Shown piece by piece: positions 17,886-28,289 of a stretch of DNA of 64,000 bases. The notes under the pieces are model-generated. The model saw only the letters and a program-made list of their open reading frames with translations. It was not told the DNA's origin and ran no database searches. The stretch is from Bartonella sp. M0177 (lineage in GTDB: Bacteria; Pseudomonadota; Alphaproteobacteria; Rhizobiales; Rhizobiaceae), in assembly GCF_016102285.1 (NCBI RefSeq), contig NZ_JACFOY010000001.1:1-64000 (forward strand). The letters are read 5' to 3'. Position 1 is the first letter of the stretch; every line of letters starts with the position of its first letter. The translations under genes and the position numbers were made by a program.

Positions 17886-17969
17886 TACTTTCCGTAAAAC
17901 AAATGCAGCCCATAAAACAGATGTGGCTTGCGGAAAGAGCGGACAATGACAGGGCCTATCCGGAAAGTA
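17886..17969. repeat. Inverted repeat in the leader of the ABC importer operon
   Basis: TACTTTCCG (17886-17894) and CGGAAAGTA (17961-17969) are exact reverse complements 66 bases apart, and a further GCGGAAAG lies at 17930-17937. The pairing could fold the mRNA leader just before the ribosome site. It does not match a riboswitch I know. Confidence 0.35.
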
Positions 17970-18038
17970 TCCCATCTCCAGCCGATAAGTGCAATAGATG
18001 GAGAGGTTTTAAGGCATATACCGGCGTTTTATTTACGT

Positions 18039-19112
18039 CTATTTGAGAAGTCGCGAGACAAGTTGGGCAGTATAGTCAACCATCGGAACAATACGGGCGT
18101 AATTCAAACGGGTCGGCCCGATAACGCCGAGAGCGCCAAGAACATGCTGGTTTGAATCGCAATAAGGCGCAACGATGAGCGACGAGCCCGATAATGAAAA
18201 CAGTTTGTTTTCGGAACCGATAAAAATACGCACGCCTGAACCTTCCTCGGCAAGGTCAAGAAGCTGCATCATGCTTTCACGTGTTTCAAGATCATCGAAA
18301 AGATGGCGCAAACGTTCAATATCTTCTGCGGCTTTGACATCTTCCAGAAGGTTGCCCCGCCCGCGCACAATAAGCTGGGTTTTACGGCCCTGATCTTCGC
18401 CACCCCAAACAGCAAGCCCCTGATCGACGAGATGTTGCGACAATTCATCAAGAGCGGCCTTGGTTTCTTCTCTCTGCCTCGAGATTTCAGCTTTGGCTTC
18501 ACTTAAAGTACGCCCTTGAATATGGGCGTTCAAAAAATTGGTGGCTTCGCTCAATTGCGACAATGTCACTCCTTCAGGCAAATTGACAATACGATTTTCC
18601 ACGTCACCGTTTTGGGTTACGAGAACTGCCATGGCGCGTGACGAATCGAGGCGCACAAATTCGATATGTTTGAGTGTTCCTTCGTTTTTTGTCGACAAAA
18701 CCAGTCCGGCTCCACGTGACAGGCCGGATAGGATCTGGCTCGCACCGGTCAGGAATTGTTCAACCGACTGGCTATGTCCTGCTTCTTCAACCTGTGTTTC
18801 TATGGCTTTGCGTTCATCTTCCGGAAGGTCGCCTACTTCGATAAAAGCATCGACAAAAAACCTCAAACCCGATTGTGTCGGCATACGACCGGCAGAAATA
18901 TGGGGCGAATAGATAAGCCCTAAATGTTCAAGATCGCTCATAATTGTGCGGATGGTTGCCGGCGAGAGACTTTGTGGCAATTGTCGGGACAGATTGGCCG
19001 ACCCGACAGGGTCCCCCTCGTTCAGATAGGTTTCGACAATACGCCTGAATATATCGCGGGATCTTTCGTCGAGACTTTTCAATTCATCCGGAATGGCGGC
19101 GTGTTTCATCAT
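18039..19112 (-). CDS. hrcA: Heat-inducible transcription repressor HrcA
   Basis: HrcA represses chaperone genes (usually groESL in alphaproteobacteria) by binding CIRCE elements. 357 residues. The N-terminal winged helix (about 15-85) includes RDIFRRIVETYLNEGDPVGSANLSRQL and SPATIRTIMSDLEHLGLIYSPHISAGRMPT, the classic DNA-binding signature. A GAF-like core follows (VLVTQNGDVENRIVNLPEG) and the C-terminal VIGPTRLNYARIVPMVDYTAQ motif is complete. No CIRCE element was noticed in the window. It is divergent from rph. Confidence 0.96.
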   Translation of the reverse strand: MMKHAAIPDELKSLDERSRDIFRRIVETYLNEGDPVGSANLSRQLPQSLSPATIRTIMSDLEHLGLIYSPHISAGRMPTQSGLRFFVDAFIEVGDLPEDERKAIETQVEEAGHSQSVEQFLTGASQILSGLSRGAGLVLSTKNEGTLKHIEFVRLDSSRAMAVLVTQNGDVENRIVNLPEGVTLSQLSEATNFLNAHIQGRTLSEAKAEISRQREETKAALDELSQHLVDQGLAVWGGEDQGRKTQLIVRGRGNLLEDVKAAEDIERLRHLFDDLETRESMMQLLDLAEEGSGVRIFIGSENKLFSLSGSSLIVAPYCDSNQHVLGALGVIGPTRLNYARIVPMVDYTAQLVSRLLK

Positions 19113-19216
19113 ATTCCTTCAATGATAGAATTTCTTTCCTTCTATATAAGTTTTGCCAAAGACGGGTCAAATGGTCTAAAGATGCTTGAAACAATACTTC
19201 TCGGAAAGGAAAATTT

Positions 19217-19936
19217 ATGCGTCCGTCCAATCGTGCCAGCAACGAGATGCGCGCCGTTTCATTTGAACGTCATGTGAACAAACATGCCGAAGGGTCATGT
19301 CTGGTCAAGTTCGGTGATACCCATGTATTATGTACCGCAAGCCTTGAAGAACGTGTCCCCAACTGGATGCGCAATTCCGGCAAAGGGTGGGTTACAGCCG
19401 AATATGGCATGTTGCCCCGTTCAACCGGTGAAAGAATGCGCCGCGAGGCTGCTTCCGGCAAACAGGGTGGGCGCACCATGGAAATCCAGCGTTTGATCGG
19501 CCGTTCATTGCGTGCGGTTGTCGATTTGAAGGCGTTGGGCGAAATGCAGATTACTATTGACTGTGATGTCATTCAGGCAGACGGCGGAACCCGCACGGCA
19601 TCAATCACCGGCGCGTGGGTTGCCCTTTATGATTGTCTGGGCTTTATGGAAACGCGCCAGATGGTCTTGCGCAATAAAGTGCTGAAAGACCATGTTGCAG
19701 CAATTTCCTGCGGTATTTATCAGGGAACACCGGTGCTCGATCTCGATTATGCAGAAGATTCCAATGCCGAAACCGACGCCAATTTTGTGATGACCGGCAA
19801 AGGCGGAATTGTTGAAATACAGGGCACAGCAGAAGGCGATCCGTTCAGTGAAGAGCAGTTTTCGACATTGATGTCTCTGGCTAAAAGCGGCATTCATGAT
19901 TTGATTGAATTGCAGAAGAAAGTGATAGCTTCCTGA
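19217..19936 (+). CDS. rph: Ribonuclease PH
   Basis: A phosphate-dependent 3'-5' exoribonuclease that trims tRNA 3' ends. 239 residues, full length. Marks are [53 protein letters not shown], the phosphate-binding arginine region [21 protein letters not shown], and the catalytic acidic residues in [19 protein letters not shown]. It has a ribosome site GGAAAG before the ATG. It heads an operon with rdgB (13-base gap) and hemW, as in Brucella and Bartonella. Confidence 0.97.
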   Translation: MRPSNRASNEMRAVSFERHVNKHAEGSCLVKFGDTHVLCTASLEERVPNWMRNSGKGWVTAEYGMLPRSTGERMRREAASGKQGGRTMEIQRLIGRSLRAVVDLKALGEMQITIDCDVIQADGGTRTASITGAWVALYDCLGFMETRQMVLRNKVLKDHVAAISCGIYQGTPVLDLDYAEDSNAETDANFVMTGKGGIVEIQGTAEGDPFSEEQFSTLMSLAKSGIHDLIELQKKVIAS

Positions 19937-19949
19937 AAGGTGATTATCG

Positions 19950-20594
19950 ATGAGAAAGCTTGAAGGGAAAAAACTGGTTGTTGCGACGCACAATTCCGGC
20001 AAACTCAGGGAAATAGCCGATCTTATTGGCCCGTTCGGGTTTGAAACCACATCGGCGGGTGAATTGGGACTGGAAGAACCGGAAGAAACCGGCACGAAAT
20101 TTGAAGAGAATGCTTATATCAAGGCTTTTTTTGCAGCCAAATCGACGGGATTACCGGCATTGTCGGACGATTCAGGGCTCGAGGCAGATGCTCTTGACAA
20201 GGCACCGGGCGTTTATACTGCCGATTGGGCTATTCAACCTGACGGCCACCGCGATTTCGACAAAGCGATGAAAAAAGTTGAAGATGCATTGGAAAAGAAG
20301 GGTGCAACAACGCCTGATAAACGGCATGGCCGTTTTGTCTCGGTGCTTTGCCTTGCCTGGCCGGATGGTCATGCGGAATATTTTCGCGGTGAAATCGAAG
20401 GTACTTTGGTTTGGCCGCCGCGTGGCAAAAAGGGTTTCGGTTTTGATCCTATCTTCCAGCCGGAAGGCTATGACAAAACATTCGGTGAAATGACGGCAGA
20501 GGAAAAACATGGTTGGAAGCCGGGCGACAAACATGCTTTGTCCCACCGCGCACGGGCGTTCAAACAATTTGCCGAAGCGTTACTGGAAAACTGA
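19950..20594 (+). CDS. rdgB: XTP/dITP pyrophosphatase
   Basis: RdgB hydrolyses non-canonical purine triphosphates (dITP, XTP) to monophosphates, keeping them out of DNA and RNA. 214 residues. The substrate pocket [10 protein letters not shown], the acidic [36 protein letters not shown] and the C-terminal [15 protein letters not shown] and HALSHRARA motifs are all present. Its stop overlaps the hemW start by one base (TGATG). Confidence 0.96.
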   Translation: MRKLEGKKLVVATHNSGKLREIADLIGPFGFETTSAGELGLEEPEETGTKFEENAYIKAFFAAKSTGLPALSDDSGLEADALDKAPGVYTADWAIQPDGHRDFDKAMKKVEDALEKKGATTPDKRHGRFVSVLCLAWPDGHAEYFRGEIEGTLVWPPRGKKGFGFDPIFQPEGYDKTFGEMTAEEKHGWKPGDKHALSHRARAFKQFAEALLEN

Positions 20595-21754
20595 TGGACG
20601 AGCCTTTCGGTATTTACGTCCATTGGCCATTTTGTGCCGCCAAATGTCCTTATTGCGACTTCAATTCCTATGTCCGGTTAAAAGGCGTGGATGAAGACCG
20701 TTTTGCCAAAGCTTTCGCAAGAGAGATGGCAACAGTGCGTGAATGGACGGGGCCTCATAAGGCAACGACTGTTTTTATCGGCGGTGGTACGCCATCGCTG
20801 ATGTCGCCAAAAACAGTCGAAACACTCTTGAAAAGTATTGATCACTATTGGCCGATTGTGGACAATGCCGAAATCACAATGGAGGCCAATCCTTCGAGCG
20901 TCGAGGCCGGGCGTTTTCATGGCTATCGTTCGGCAGGTGTCAACCGGCTTTCCTTGGGCGTTCAATCTTTAAATGATGAAGAATTGAAGCGCTTGGGGCG
21001 CATTCATAATGTCGAACAGGCACGTTTTGCCATTGGTCTTGCGCGCGAGATTTTCCCGCGGCTTTCCTTTGACCTTATTTATGCGCGGCCCCACCAGACA
21101 TTGCAATCATGGAAAAAAGAGCTGGAAGAAGCAATTGATCTCGCAGCCGACCATCTTTCGCTTTATCAATTGACCATTGAAGAAGGGACGGGGTTTGACA
21201 GGCTCTATAAAGCCGGAAAACTCAAACTACCCGAGGCGGATTTGAGTGCCGATCTTTATGATCTCACACAGGAGATAACCGAAAGTCACGGGCTTCCGGC
21301 TTATGAAATATCCAATCATGCGGCCGCCAATGCGCAGTCACAACATAATCTCATTTACTGGCGCTACCAGCAATATGTCGGCATTGGTCCGGGAGCACAT
21401 GGCAGGTTTCTTCCCGTTTCAAATGTTGATTTTCCGGATCGGCGATTGGTAACGATTACCGAAAAAATTCCCGAGCGCTGGTTGGAGCTCGTTGAAAAAC
21501 AAGGCCACGGCATTGCGGAAGAAGAACATTTGACAAAAAGCGAACAGGCTGAAGAAATGTTGCTCATGGGGATGCGGCTTACCGAGGGGCTTGATCTTGC
21601 CCGCTACGAGAAACTGGCAAATCGCGGATTGAACCAGAGCAAAGTTGCCGATCTTCAACAACAAGGCCTTGTAGAAATGGTGGGCAATAGCCGCATCCGT
21701 GCAACCAGAAAAGGCCGCGTGGTTTTAAACCATATTATCAGCGAACTCGCGTGA
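20594..21754 (+). CDS. hemW: Heme chaperone HemW (radical SAM)
   Basis: 386 residues, often misnamed oxygen-independent coproporphyrinogen oxidase. The radical-SAM cluster motif CAAKCPYC is near residue 15, with PFGIYVHWPFC before it. HemW lacks the extra Cys of true HemN and carries heme to acceptor proteins such as respiratory enzymes. Other marks are FIGGGTPSLMSPKTVE, MEANPSSVEAGRFHGYRSAGVNRLSLGVQS and LSLYQLTIEEGTGF. The frame extends upstream inside rdgB, but the ATG at 20594 overlaps the rdgB stop and matches the family start. Confidence 0.92.
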   Translation: MDEPFGIYVHWPFCAAKCPYCDFNSYVRLKGVDEDRFAKAFAREMATVREWTGPHKATTVFIGGGTPSLMSPKTVETLLKSIDHYWPIVDNAEITMEANPSSVEAGRFHGYRSAGVNRLSLGVQSLNDEELKRLGRIHNVEQARFAIGLAREIFPRLSFDLIYARPHQTLQSWKKELEEAIDLAADHLSLYQLTIEEGTGFDRLYKAGKLKLPEADLSADLYDLTQEITESHGLPAYEISNHAAANAQSQHNLIYWRYQQYVGIGPGAHGRFLPVSNVDFPDRRLVTITEKIPERWLELVEKQGHGIAEEEHLTKSEQAEEMLLMGMRLTEGLDLARYEKLANRGLNQSKVADLQQQGLVEMVGNSRIRATRKGRVVLNHIISELA

Positions 21755-21873
21755 GAAATTCTGTCCGGTTTTCCGGATTCGATCGGTTTCTATTGAAAGC
21801 AAAATAGAAAATATCACTTCTATAAAAATTGCTTTTGAATTCATAAAGAGAAGTTTTGGAAGCGTTTTTGGCC

Positions 21874-22281
21874 TTAAACCTCTTCAAGCTCTACCAATGT
21901 TCCATCAAAGTCTTTCGGATGGATGAATAGAACGGGTTTCCCATGTGCGCCGGTTTTAGGATTCCCGTCACCGAGAATTCGAATGCCTTCGGCAACAAGC
22001 TGGTCGCGCATTTTTAAAATATCATCAACTTCAAAACAGATGTGGTGGAGGCCACCATTCGGATTTTTTTCAAGAAATTTTGCGATTGGTGAATTATCTC
22101 CCAACGGGCTCATCAGTTCGAGTTTTGTATTGGGCAGTTCGACGAAAACAATTCTGACACCATGTTCAGGCAGGTCCTGAACAGGAGAAACATCATTGTT
22201 GACGGCACGATAAAGTTCGGCAGCCTGTTCGATATCCGGTACGGCGATTGCGACATGATTCAGTCGGCCAAAGTGGTACAC
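21874..22281 (-). CDS. mce: Methylmalonyl-CoA epimerase
   Basis: 135 residues of the VOC (glyoxalase-like) fold. It interconverts (S)- and (R)-methylmalonyl-CoA between propionyl-CoA carboxylase and the mutase. The paired beta-alpha-beta modules start with RLNHVAIAVPDIEQAAELY and GGLHHICFEVDDI, which supply the metal-binding His residues, and end with IHPKDFDGTLVELEEV, where Glu is the last metal ligand. It is the last gene of the mce-mutase-pccA-pccB run on the minus strand. Confidence 0.93.
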   Translation of the reverse strand: MYHFGRLNHVAIAVPDIEQAAELYRAVNNDVSPVQDLPEHGVRIVFVELPNTKLELMSPLGDNSPIAKFLEKNPNGGLHHICFEVDDILKMRDQLVAEGIRILGDGNPKTGAHGKPVLFIHPKDFDGTLVELEEV

Positions 22282-22324
22282 TGGAAAAACTCCCTATTGA
22301 GCGAAGAAATATAAACTGGTCTCA

Positions 22325-24463
22325 TCAGATATTACGTAATTTTCCTTGTAAAAGATCAAGGATTCTGCTGGCTGCTTCGACCACATTGGTTCCGGGGCCA
22401 AAAACCGCAGCAACACCATTTTCTTTCAAAAATTCGTAATCCTGCCGGGGGACAACGCCGCCACAAACCACGATAATATTGGAATTGCGATTTTGCAACG
22501 CTTTGACAAGTTGTGGCAACAGAGTTTTATGACCGGCCGCGAGCGAAGAAACACCGATGAGTTGAACCTTGTTTTCAATAGCCATTTCGGCTGCTTCTTC
22601 CGGTGTCTGGAAAAGTGGTCCGGCAATGATTTCGAATCCCATATCGCCGAATGCCGAAGCAATCACTTTTGCTCCGCGATCGTGACCATCCTGTCCGAGT
22701 TTGGCAATCATGATGCGCGGGCGGTGGTCTGTTGTATCGGTGATATCGTTCAAGCGCTGTTTTAATGTTTTATATTCGGGCTCGTTCGAAAATGCGTTGC
22801 CATAGATGTTTTTGACCACTACAGGTTTTGCCGAATGGTCACCGAAAACTTTGCGCATTGCATCCGATATTTCACCAACCGTTGCGCGCGCCCGTGCGGC
22901 TTCCACTGCGGCTTCAAGCAGGTTACCCTTTCCGTTTCTGGCAATATTTTCCAGATTCTTCAATGTGTCAGTGACTTTCCGGCTGTTGCGGGTTTTTTTG
23001 ATCTTGTCCAGTCGGGCAATTTGCTGGGCACGGACTTTTGTATTATCAATTTCAAGGATATCGATTTTCTTTTCCTCATCGGAGCGGAATTTATTAACCC
23101 CGACGATAATCTCTTCCCCCTTGTCAACAGCCGCCTGACGGGCGGTTGCCGCTTCTTCGACGAGGCGTTTCGGTAAGCCGTCAATCACCGCTTTGGTCAT
23201 GCCGCCCATGGCTTCTATCTTGTCAATGAGAGCGGATGCTTTGTCGACGAGTTCTTTGGTGAGCGTTTCGACATAATAGGAACCGGCGAGCGGGTCGACG
23301 ACCTTGGTAAGGCCCATTTCATTTTGCAAAATCAATTGTGTATTGCGGGCAATGCGTGCCGAAAATTCGGTAGGTAATGCAATCGCCTCGTCAAACGAAT
23401 TGGTATGAAGCGATTGTGTTCCACCCAAAACAGCAGCCAATGCTTCATAAGCGGTACGCACAATATTGTTATACGGGTCCTGTTCCTGCAGGGAAACACC
23501 GGAGGTCTGACAATGTGTGCGCAGCATCAGGGAAGAGGCTTTTTTAGGTGAAAATTCGTGCATAATGCGCGACCATAAAAAACGTGCTGCACGTAATTTT
23601 GCCGCTTCCATGAAAAAATTCATGCCTATGGCAAAGAAAAATGAAAGTCGGCCGGCAAATTGGTCAACATCAAGCCCTTTTTTAAGGGCTGCACGCACAT
23701 ATTCCCGCCCGTCTGCAAGTGTGAAAGCCAGTTCCTGTACAAGCGTGGCGCCCGCTTCCTGCATATGATAACCGGAAATGGAAATTGAGTTGAAGCGCGG
23801 CATTTCATTGGCGGTATATTCGATAATATCGGCAATGATGCGCATAGATGCTTCGGGCGGGTAGATATAGGTATTGCGTACCATAAATTCTTTGAGAATA
23901 TCGTTCTGGATTGTTCCTGAAAGATCGCGCCTTGCAACGCCCTGTTCTTCACCCGCCACAATAAAATTGGCAAGAATGGGTATGACAGCGCCATTCATCG
24001 TCATCGAAACAGACATTTTATCAAGCGGAATACCGTCAAAGAGAATTTTCATATCTTCGACTGAATCGATCGCAACACCGGCTTTTCCAACATCTCCCAC
24101 GACACGCGGATGATCGGAGTCATATCCGCGATGAGTGGCAAGATCAAAAGCGACCGAAAGGCCTTTTTGCCCGCTCGCAAGGGCTTTCTTATAAAAGATA
24201 TTCGATTCTTCGGCGGTGGAGAAACCGGCATATTGGCGGATTGTCCACGGCCTTCCGGTATACATTGTCGCTCTGGGGCCACGCAAAAACGGGTCTAGCC
24301 CTGGTAATGTGTCTAAAAGATCGTCGTGAGCGAGATCCTCTTTTGTATAAAGCGGTTTGACATCAATGCCCTCGGCTGTGTGCCAAACAAGCGTGTCGGG
24401 AGAAGCCTTAAGCTCCTTTTCAGCAAGTTTTTTCCACTCGCTTATGTCTCCTTTTCCGGCCAT
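22325..24463 (-). CDS. scpA: Methylmalonyl-CoA mutase, single-chain
   Basis: 712 residues. An adenosylcobalamin enzyme that rearranges (R)-methylmalonyl-CoA to succinyl-CoA, feeding the TCA cycle. The catalytic barrel (about 1-555) has [52 protein letters not shown], and [22 protein letters not shown]. The C-terminal B12-binding domain (about 580-712) carries the cobalamin-ligating [11 protein letters not shown]. The length and single-chain form match the homodimeric alphaproteobacterial type rather than the MutA/MutB pair. No cobalamin riboswitch was noticed. The pccA stop lies two bases upstream. Confidence 0.96.
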   Translation of the reverse strand: MAGKGDISEWKKLAEKELKASPDTLVWHTAEGIDVKPLYTKEDLAHDDLLDTLPGLDPFLRGPRATMYTGRPWTIRQYAGFSTAEESNIFYKKALASGQKGLSVAFDLATHRGYDSDHPRVVGDVGKAGVAIDSVEDMKILFDGIPLDKMSVSMTMNGAVIPILANFIVAGEEQGVARRDLSGTIQNDILKEFMVRNTYIYPPEASMRIIADIIEYTANEMPRFNSISISGYHMQEAGATLVQELAFTLADGREYVRAALKKGLDVDQFAGRLSFFFAIGMNFFMEAAKLRAARFLWSRIMHEFSPKKASSLMLRTHCQTSGVSLQEQDPYNNIVRTAYEALAAVLGGTQSLHTNSFDEAIALPTEFSARIARNTQLILQNEMGLTKVVDPLAGSYYVETLTKELVDKASALIDKIEAMGGMTKAVIDGLPKRLVEEAATARQAAVDKGEEIIVGVNKFRSDEEKKIDILEIDNTKVRAQQIARLDKIKKTRNSRKVTDTLKNLENIARNGKGNLLEAAVEAARARATVGEISDAMRKVFGDHSAKPVVVKNIYGNAFSNEPEYKTLKQRLNDITDTTDHRPRIMIAKLGQDGHDRGAKVIASAFGDMGFEIIAGPLFQTPEEAAEMAIENKVQLIGVSSLAAGHKTLLPQLVKALQNRNSNIIVVCGGVVPRQDYEFLKENGVAAVFGPGTNVVEAASRILDLLQGKLRNI

Positions 24464-24465
24464 GT

Positions 24466-26472
24466 CTATTCGAACTCCATGATGGTTTCGTCAACACCGA
24501 GACTTTGTCCGACTTTCACCGAAATCTCGCCAATTTTGCTTTTCTTTTCCGACCTCAGCATATTTTCCATTTTCATCGCTTCAACGATCGCAAGAGGTTG
24601 TCCGATTTCGACTTCGTCCCCTTTTTTGACAAAAATCGCGGTAATGACGCCGGGCATCGGGCATAGCAACATTTTGGATGTATCAGGTGGCAGTTTTTTT
24701 GGCATGAGTGCTGCAAGGGCAGCAATATTGGGTTCCCTGACATGGGCAATTGCGTCAATACCACCATGGCGCAATCTTATGGATGTTCCTTTAACATCGA
24801 CCTTCACAACCATGTTCGACAGGTCGGAAACAGAAAATTGGCAAATAGTCATGCCAGGTAGCCAATGGCTTTCAAGGGTAATCTGTTCTCCATCGGCAAA
24901 TTCCAATTTGGCTCCGGCTTTATCAACCTCAATAACCAAAGGAAAAGACTGGTCGAAGATCGACACGACCCATTCATTTTTTACAATACGCCGGTGGTTG
25001 TCGAGCGTGCCGGAAATCATGGCCGCCCGTTCTTGCAATTTCCAATTGATAAATGCGGCAATAGCTGCAAAGGAACGCGCTTCATCCGGCGTTGGCGAGA
25101 CGCCATGAAAGCCATCGGGAAATTCTTCCGCAATATAGGCGGTGGTTAATTTTCCTTCCTGAAAGCGTTTTTGCCGCATAACAGCCGAAAGAAAAGGCAA
25201 ATTGTTTCCGATGCCTTCAAGTTCGAAACTATCGAGCGCTTCTTGCATGGCTTGAATTGCCATTTGGCGATTTTTTCCCCATGTAACGAGTTTCGAAATC
25301 ATCGGGTCATAATAGATCGAGATTTCTCCCCCTTCATAAACGCCGCCATCATTACGGATTCTTGTTTCATCATTGTCATCGGTTGCAACGGGCGGATTAT
25401 AACGGGTCAGTCTTCCGGTCGAGGGGAGGAAATTCCGATAGGGATCCTCGGCATAAAGGCGGCATTCCAACGCCCAGCCATTCCGTTTGACGTCATTTTG
25501 GGAAAGCGGCAAAGCTTCACCGTCGGCAATACGGATCATCAGTTCGACAAGGTCAAGTCCGGTAATCATTTCGGTGACCGGATGTTCAACCTGCAAGCGG
25601 GTGTTCATTTCCAAAAAATAGAAATTCCGCTTGCCATCAACGATAAATTCTACCGTACCGGCGGAGTGATAATTGACAGCACGGGCGAGAGCAACCGCTT
25701 GTTCTCCCATGGCTTTGCGGGTTTTTTCGTCAAGAAAAGGAGAGGGAGCTTCTTCAATCACCTTCTGGTTGCGCCGCTGGATGGAACATTCTCTTTCATT
25801 GAGATAGATAATGTCGCCATGCTTGTCGCCCATGATCTGGATTTCGATATGGCGCGGTTCACTCACAAATTTTTCGATAAAAATACGGTCGTCTCCGAAG
25901 GATGATTTGGCTTCATTCTTCGATGCTTGAAATCCTTCTCTTGCTTCTTCATCACTCCATGCAATGCGCATGCCTTTGCCACCACCACCGGCAGAGGCTT
26001 TAATCATGACCGGATAGCCGATTTCACGCGCGATTTTTACAGCATGATCTGCATCATCAATGAGCCCCATATGTCCGGGAACAGTCGAAACACCGGCTTC
26101 CGCTGCCAATTTTTTGGAAGTAATCTTGTCCCCCATAGCGCGCATGGCATTTGCCGGTGGCCCGATCAATATAATCCCTTCCTGTTCCAGACGATCGGCA
26201 AAAACAGGATTTTCCGACAAAAAGCCATAGCCCGGATGAACTGCATCGGCATTGCTTTGTTTGACTGCAGCAATGATTTTTTCGATGTCGAGATAAGATT
26301 GGGATGAAGGCGAGGCGCCAATATGAATAGCCTCATCGGCTTGGCGGACATGAAGAGCATTGGCATCGGCATCCGAATAGACAGCAACCGTTTTGATGCC
26401 CATTTGTTTTGCTGTACGAATGACGCGACAAGCGATTTCGCCACGATTGGCAATCAGGATTTTTTTAATCAT
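24466..26472 (-). CDS. pccA: Propionyl-CoA carboxylase alpha subunit (biotin carboxylase and biotin carrier)
   Basis: 668 residues. Biotin carboxylase domain (about 1-450): [22 protein letters not shown], the ATP-grasp loop [13 protein letters not shown], and [24 protein letters not shown] linker domain follows and the biotinyl domain sits at the C-terminus with the biotin-accepting Lys in EAMKMENM. It carboxylates biotin, and PccB passes the carboxyl to propionyl-CoA. The extra middle domain distinguishes it from AccC. The ATG at 26472 follows TTTGAGGC, better than the TTG at 26484. Confidence 0.95.
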   Translation of the reverse strand: MIKKILIANRGEIACRVIRTAKQMGIKTVAVYSDADANALHVRQADEAIHIGASPSSQSYLDIEKIIAAVKQSNADAVHPGYGFLSENPVFADRLEQEGIILIGPPANAMRAMGDKITSKKLAAEAGVSTVPGHMGLIDDADHAVKIAREIGYPVMIKASAGGGGKGMRIAWSDEEAREGFQASKNEAKSSFGDDRIFIEKFVSEPRHIEIQIMGDKHGDIIYLNERECSIQRRNQKVIEEAPSPFLDEKTRKAMGEQAVALARAVNYHSAGTVEFIVDGKRNFYFLEMNTRLQVEHPVTEMITGLDLVELMIRIADGEALPLSQNDVKRNGWALECRLYAEDPYRNFLPSTGRLTRYNPPVATDDNDETRIRNDGGVYEGGEISIYYDPMISKLVTWGKNRQMAIQAMQEALDSFELEGIGNNLPFLSAVMRQKRFQEGKLTTAYIAEEFPDGFHGVSPTPDEARSFAAIAAFINWKLQERAAMISGTLDNHRRIVKNEWVVSIFDQSFPLVIEVDKAGAKLEFADGEQITLESHWLPGMTICQFSVSDLSNMVVKVDVKGTSIRLRHGGIDAIAHVREPNIAALAALMPKKLPPDTSKMLLCPMPGVITAIFVKKGDEVEIGQPLAIVEAMKMENMLRSEKKSKIGEISVKVGQSLGVDETIMEFE

Positions 26473-26480
26473 TTGAAGCC

Positions 26481-28013
26481 TCAAAGCGGGATAGTGTCAT
26501 GTTTGCGATCACGATTTTCGACTTTTTTATTGCGAAGGGCAGCAAATGCCCGCGCCACTCTTTTGCGGGTGGAATGAGGCATAATCACTTCGTCAATAAA
26601 ACCGCGCTCGGCAGCAATAAAAGGATTGGCAAAACGTTTTTCATATTCTTGCGTCAGGCGGGCAATCTCCTCTTTGTCATCAAGATGTGACCGGTGGAGA
26701 ATTTCAGTGGCCCCTTTTGCTCCCATGACAGCAATTTCCGCCGTTGGCCACGCATAGTTGACATCCGCGCCAATGTGTTTTGATGCCATCACGTCATAGG
26801 CGCCGCCGTAGGCTTTCCGGGTAATGACCGTCACCATCGGAACGGTTGCCTCGCTATAGGCAAAGAGCAATTTCGAGCCGTGAATAATAACGCCGTTATA
26901 TTCCTGCGAAGTACCGGGCAGGAATCCTGGAACATCGACAAGTGTCAGGATCGGAATATTGAAAGCGTCACAGAAGCGTACAAAGCGTGCACCTTTGCGG
27001 GCAGTGTCAATATCAAGACACCCTGCAAGCACCATTGGCTGGTTTGCAACGACACCGATCGTGCGTCCTTCAATACGGATAAAACCGGTTATGAGATTTT
27101 TTGCAAAATTCTCTTTGATCTCGAAAAACGAGCCCTCATCGGCAACACTCAAGATAAGCTCTTTCATGTCGTAGGGCTTTGTGGATGAATCGGGAATGAG
27201 CGTATCAAGCTTCATATCGAGCCGTTCGGTATCATCGTAAAAAGGCCGCACAGGCGGCTTTTCTTTGCTGTTTAACGGCAAATAGTCGAAAAGCAGCCGG
27301 ATATTTTCCAATGCTTCAATATCATTTTCAAAAGCCCCGTCAGCAACGGAAGACTTTTTGGTGTGGGTTGTTGCTCCACCCAATTCTTCGGCAGTGACAA
27401 TTTCATTGGTAACGGTTTTTACCACATCGGGTCCGGTGACAAACATATAGGATGAGTCACGGACCATAAAAATAAAATCGGTCATTGCCGGTGAATAGAC
27501 GGCTCCACCGGCACAAGGTCCCATGATAACGGAAATTTGTGGTATCACACCTGAAGCTTCGACATTGCGACGGAAAACTTCGGCATAACCTGCAAGCGAG
27601 GCAACCCCTTCCTGAATGCGTGCACCACCGGAATCATTAAGGCCGATAACCGGCGCACCATTGCGCGCAGCCATATCCATGATTTTGCAAATTTTTTGCG
27701 CATGCGTTTCAGAGAGCGAACCGCCAAGAACGGTAAAATCCTGAGAAAAAACATAAAACTGTCGGCCGTTGATTGTTCCCCAGCCGGTAACCACGCCGTC
27801 GCCCGCGTATTTTTGATTTTCCATGCCGAAGTCGGTACAACGGTGATTGACAAACATGTCATATTCTTCAAAAGAACCGGCATCGAGAAGAACCTCTATG
27901 CGTTCGCGCGCCGTGAGTTTGCCTTTTTTATGTTGAGCTTCTATACGACGCTCGCCGCCGCCAAGGCGGGCACTCTGGCGTCGTTCTTCCAATTGTTGCA
28001 ATGTTGCAAGCAT
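26481..28013 (-). CDS. pccB: Propionyl-CoA carboxylase beta subunit
   Basis: 510 residues, the carboxyltransferase partner of PccA. N- and C-terminal crotonase-like halves are seen in order: [62 protein letters not shown], then [41 protein letters not shown]. These fit propionyl- rather than acetyl-CoA carboxylase beta (size and the fused halves). The ATG at 28013 has a strong site (GAGGGAG). It is the first gene of the propionate operon, divergent from the regulator. Confidence 0.95.
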   Translation of the reverse strand: MLATLQQLEERRQSARLGGGERRIEAQHKKGKLTARERIEVLLDAGSFEEYDMFVNHRCTDFGMENQKYAGDGVVTGWGTINGRQFYVFSQDFTVLGGSLSETHAQKICKIMDMAARNGAPVIGLNDSGGARIQEGVASLAGYAEVFRRNVEASGVIPQISVIMGPCAGGAVYSPAMTDFIFMVRDSSYMFVTGPDVVKTVTNEIVTAEELGGATTHTKKSSVADGAFENDIEALENIRLLFDYLPLNSKEKPPVRPFYDDTERLDMKLDTLIPDSSTKPYDMKELILSVADEGSFFEIKENFAKNLITGFIRIEGRTIGVVANQPMVLAGCLDIDTARKGARFVRFCDAFNIPILTLVDVPGFLPGTSQEYNGVIIHGSKLLFAYSEATVPMVTVITRKAYGGAYDVMASKHIGADVNYAWPTAEIAVMGAKGATEILHRSHLDDKEEIARLTQEYEKRFANPFIAAERGFIDEVIMPHSTRKRVARAFAALRNKKVENRDRKHDTIPL

Positions 28014-28257
28014 TGTTTCTCCCTCGGTTTTCAAAAACCGCTAAAGCGCATCCCTTTATGGTTTTTTGTGATGCTGTTATGCGAGGAATAGATACCGAAA
28101 AAAAAAGAAAAGGCGCGTTTTCTCTTTCCGCAGCCTTTTCTTTTCCTCCCACATGTATTCGATCAATAAAGGCGAAGCCTTTTTCCTCCACAATTCAAAG
28201 CTATCACAGCGAAAAAAATAATAAAGCTTGATCGTGTGCGAATGCATAAGTTATAAA

Positions 28258-28286
28258 AATGCAAATTGTAAATTGCGAAATTGTGA
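28258..28286. promoter_or_regulatory. Candidate PccR operator between pccB and the regulator
   Basis: AATGCAAA (28258-28265) and ATTGCGAA (28272-28279) are imperfect copies of the TTTGCAAA half-site I recall for Rhodobacter PccR, here 14 rather than 12 bases apart. A looser direct repeat TGCAAATTGT/TGCGAAATTGT also covers this stretch. It ends four bases before the regulator start, which would allow autorepression. Confidence 0.35.
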
Positions 28287-28289
28287 AAA

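Noticed and set aside
17870-18038. Thiamine riboswitch before the NMT1-type importer
   Set aside because: The conserved CTGAGA and later motifs of the TPP riboswitch are not present.
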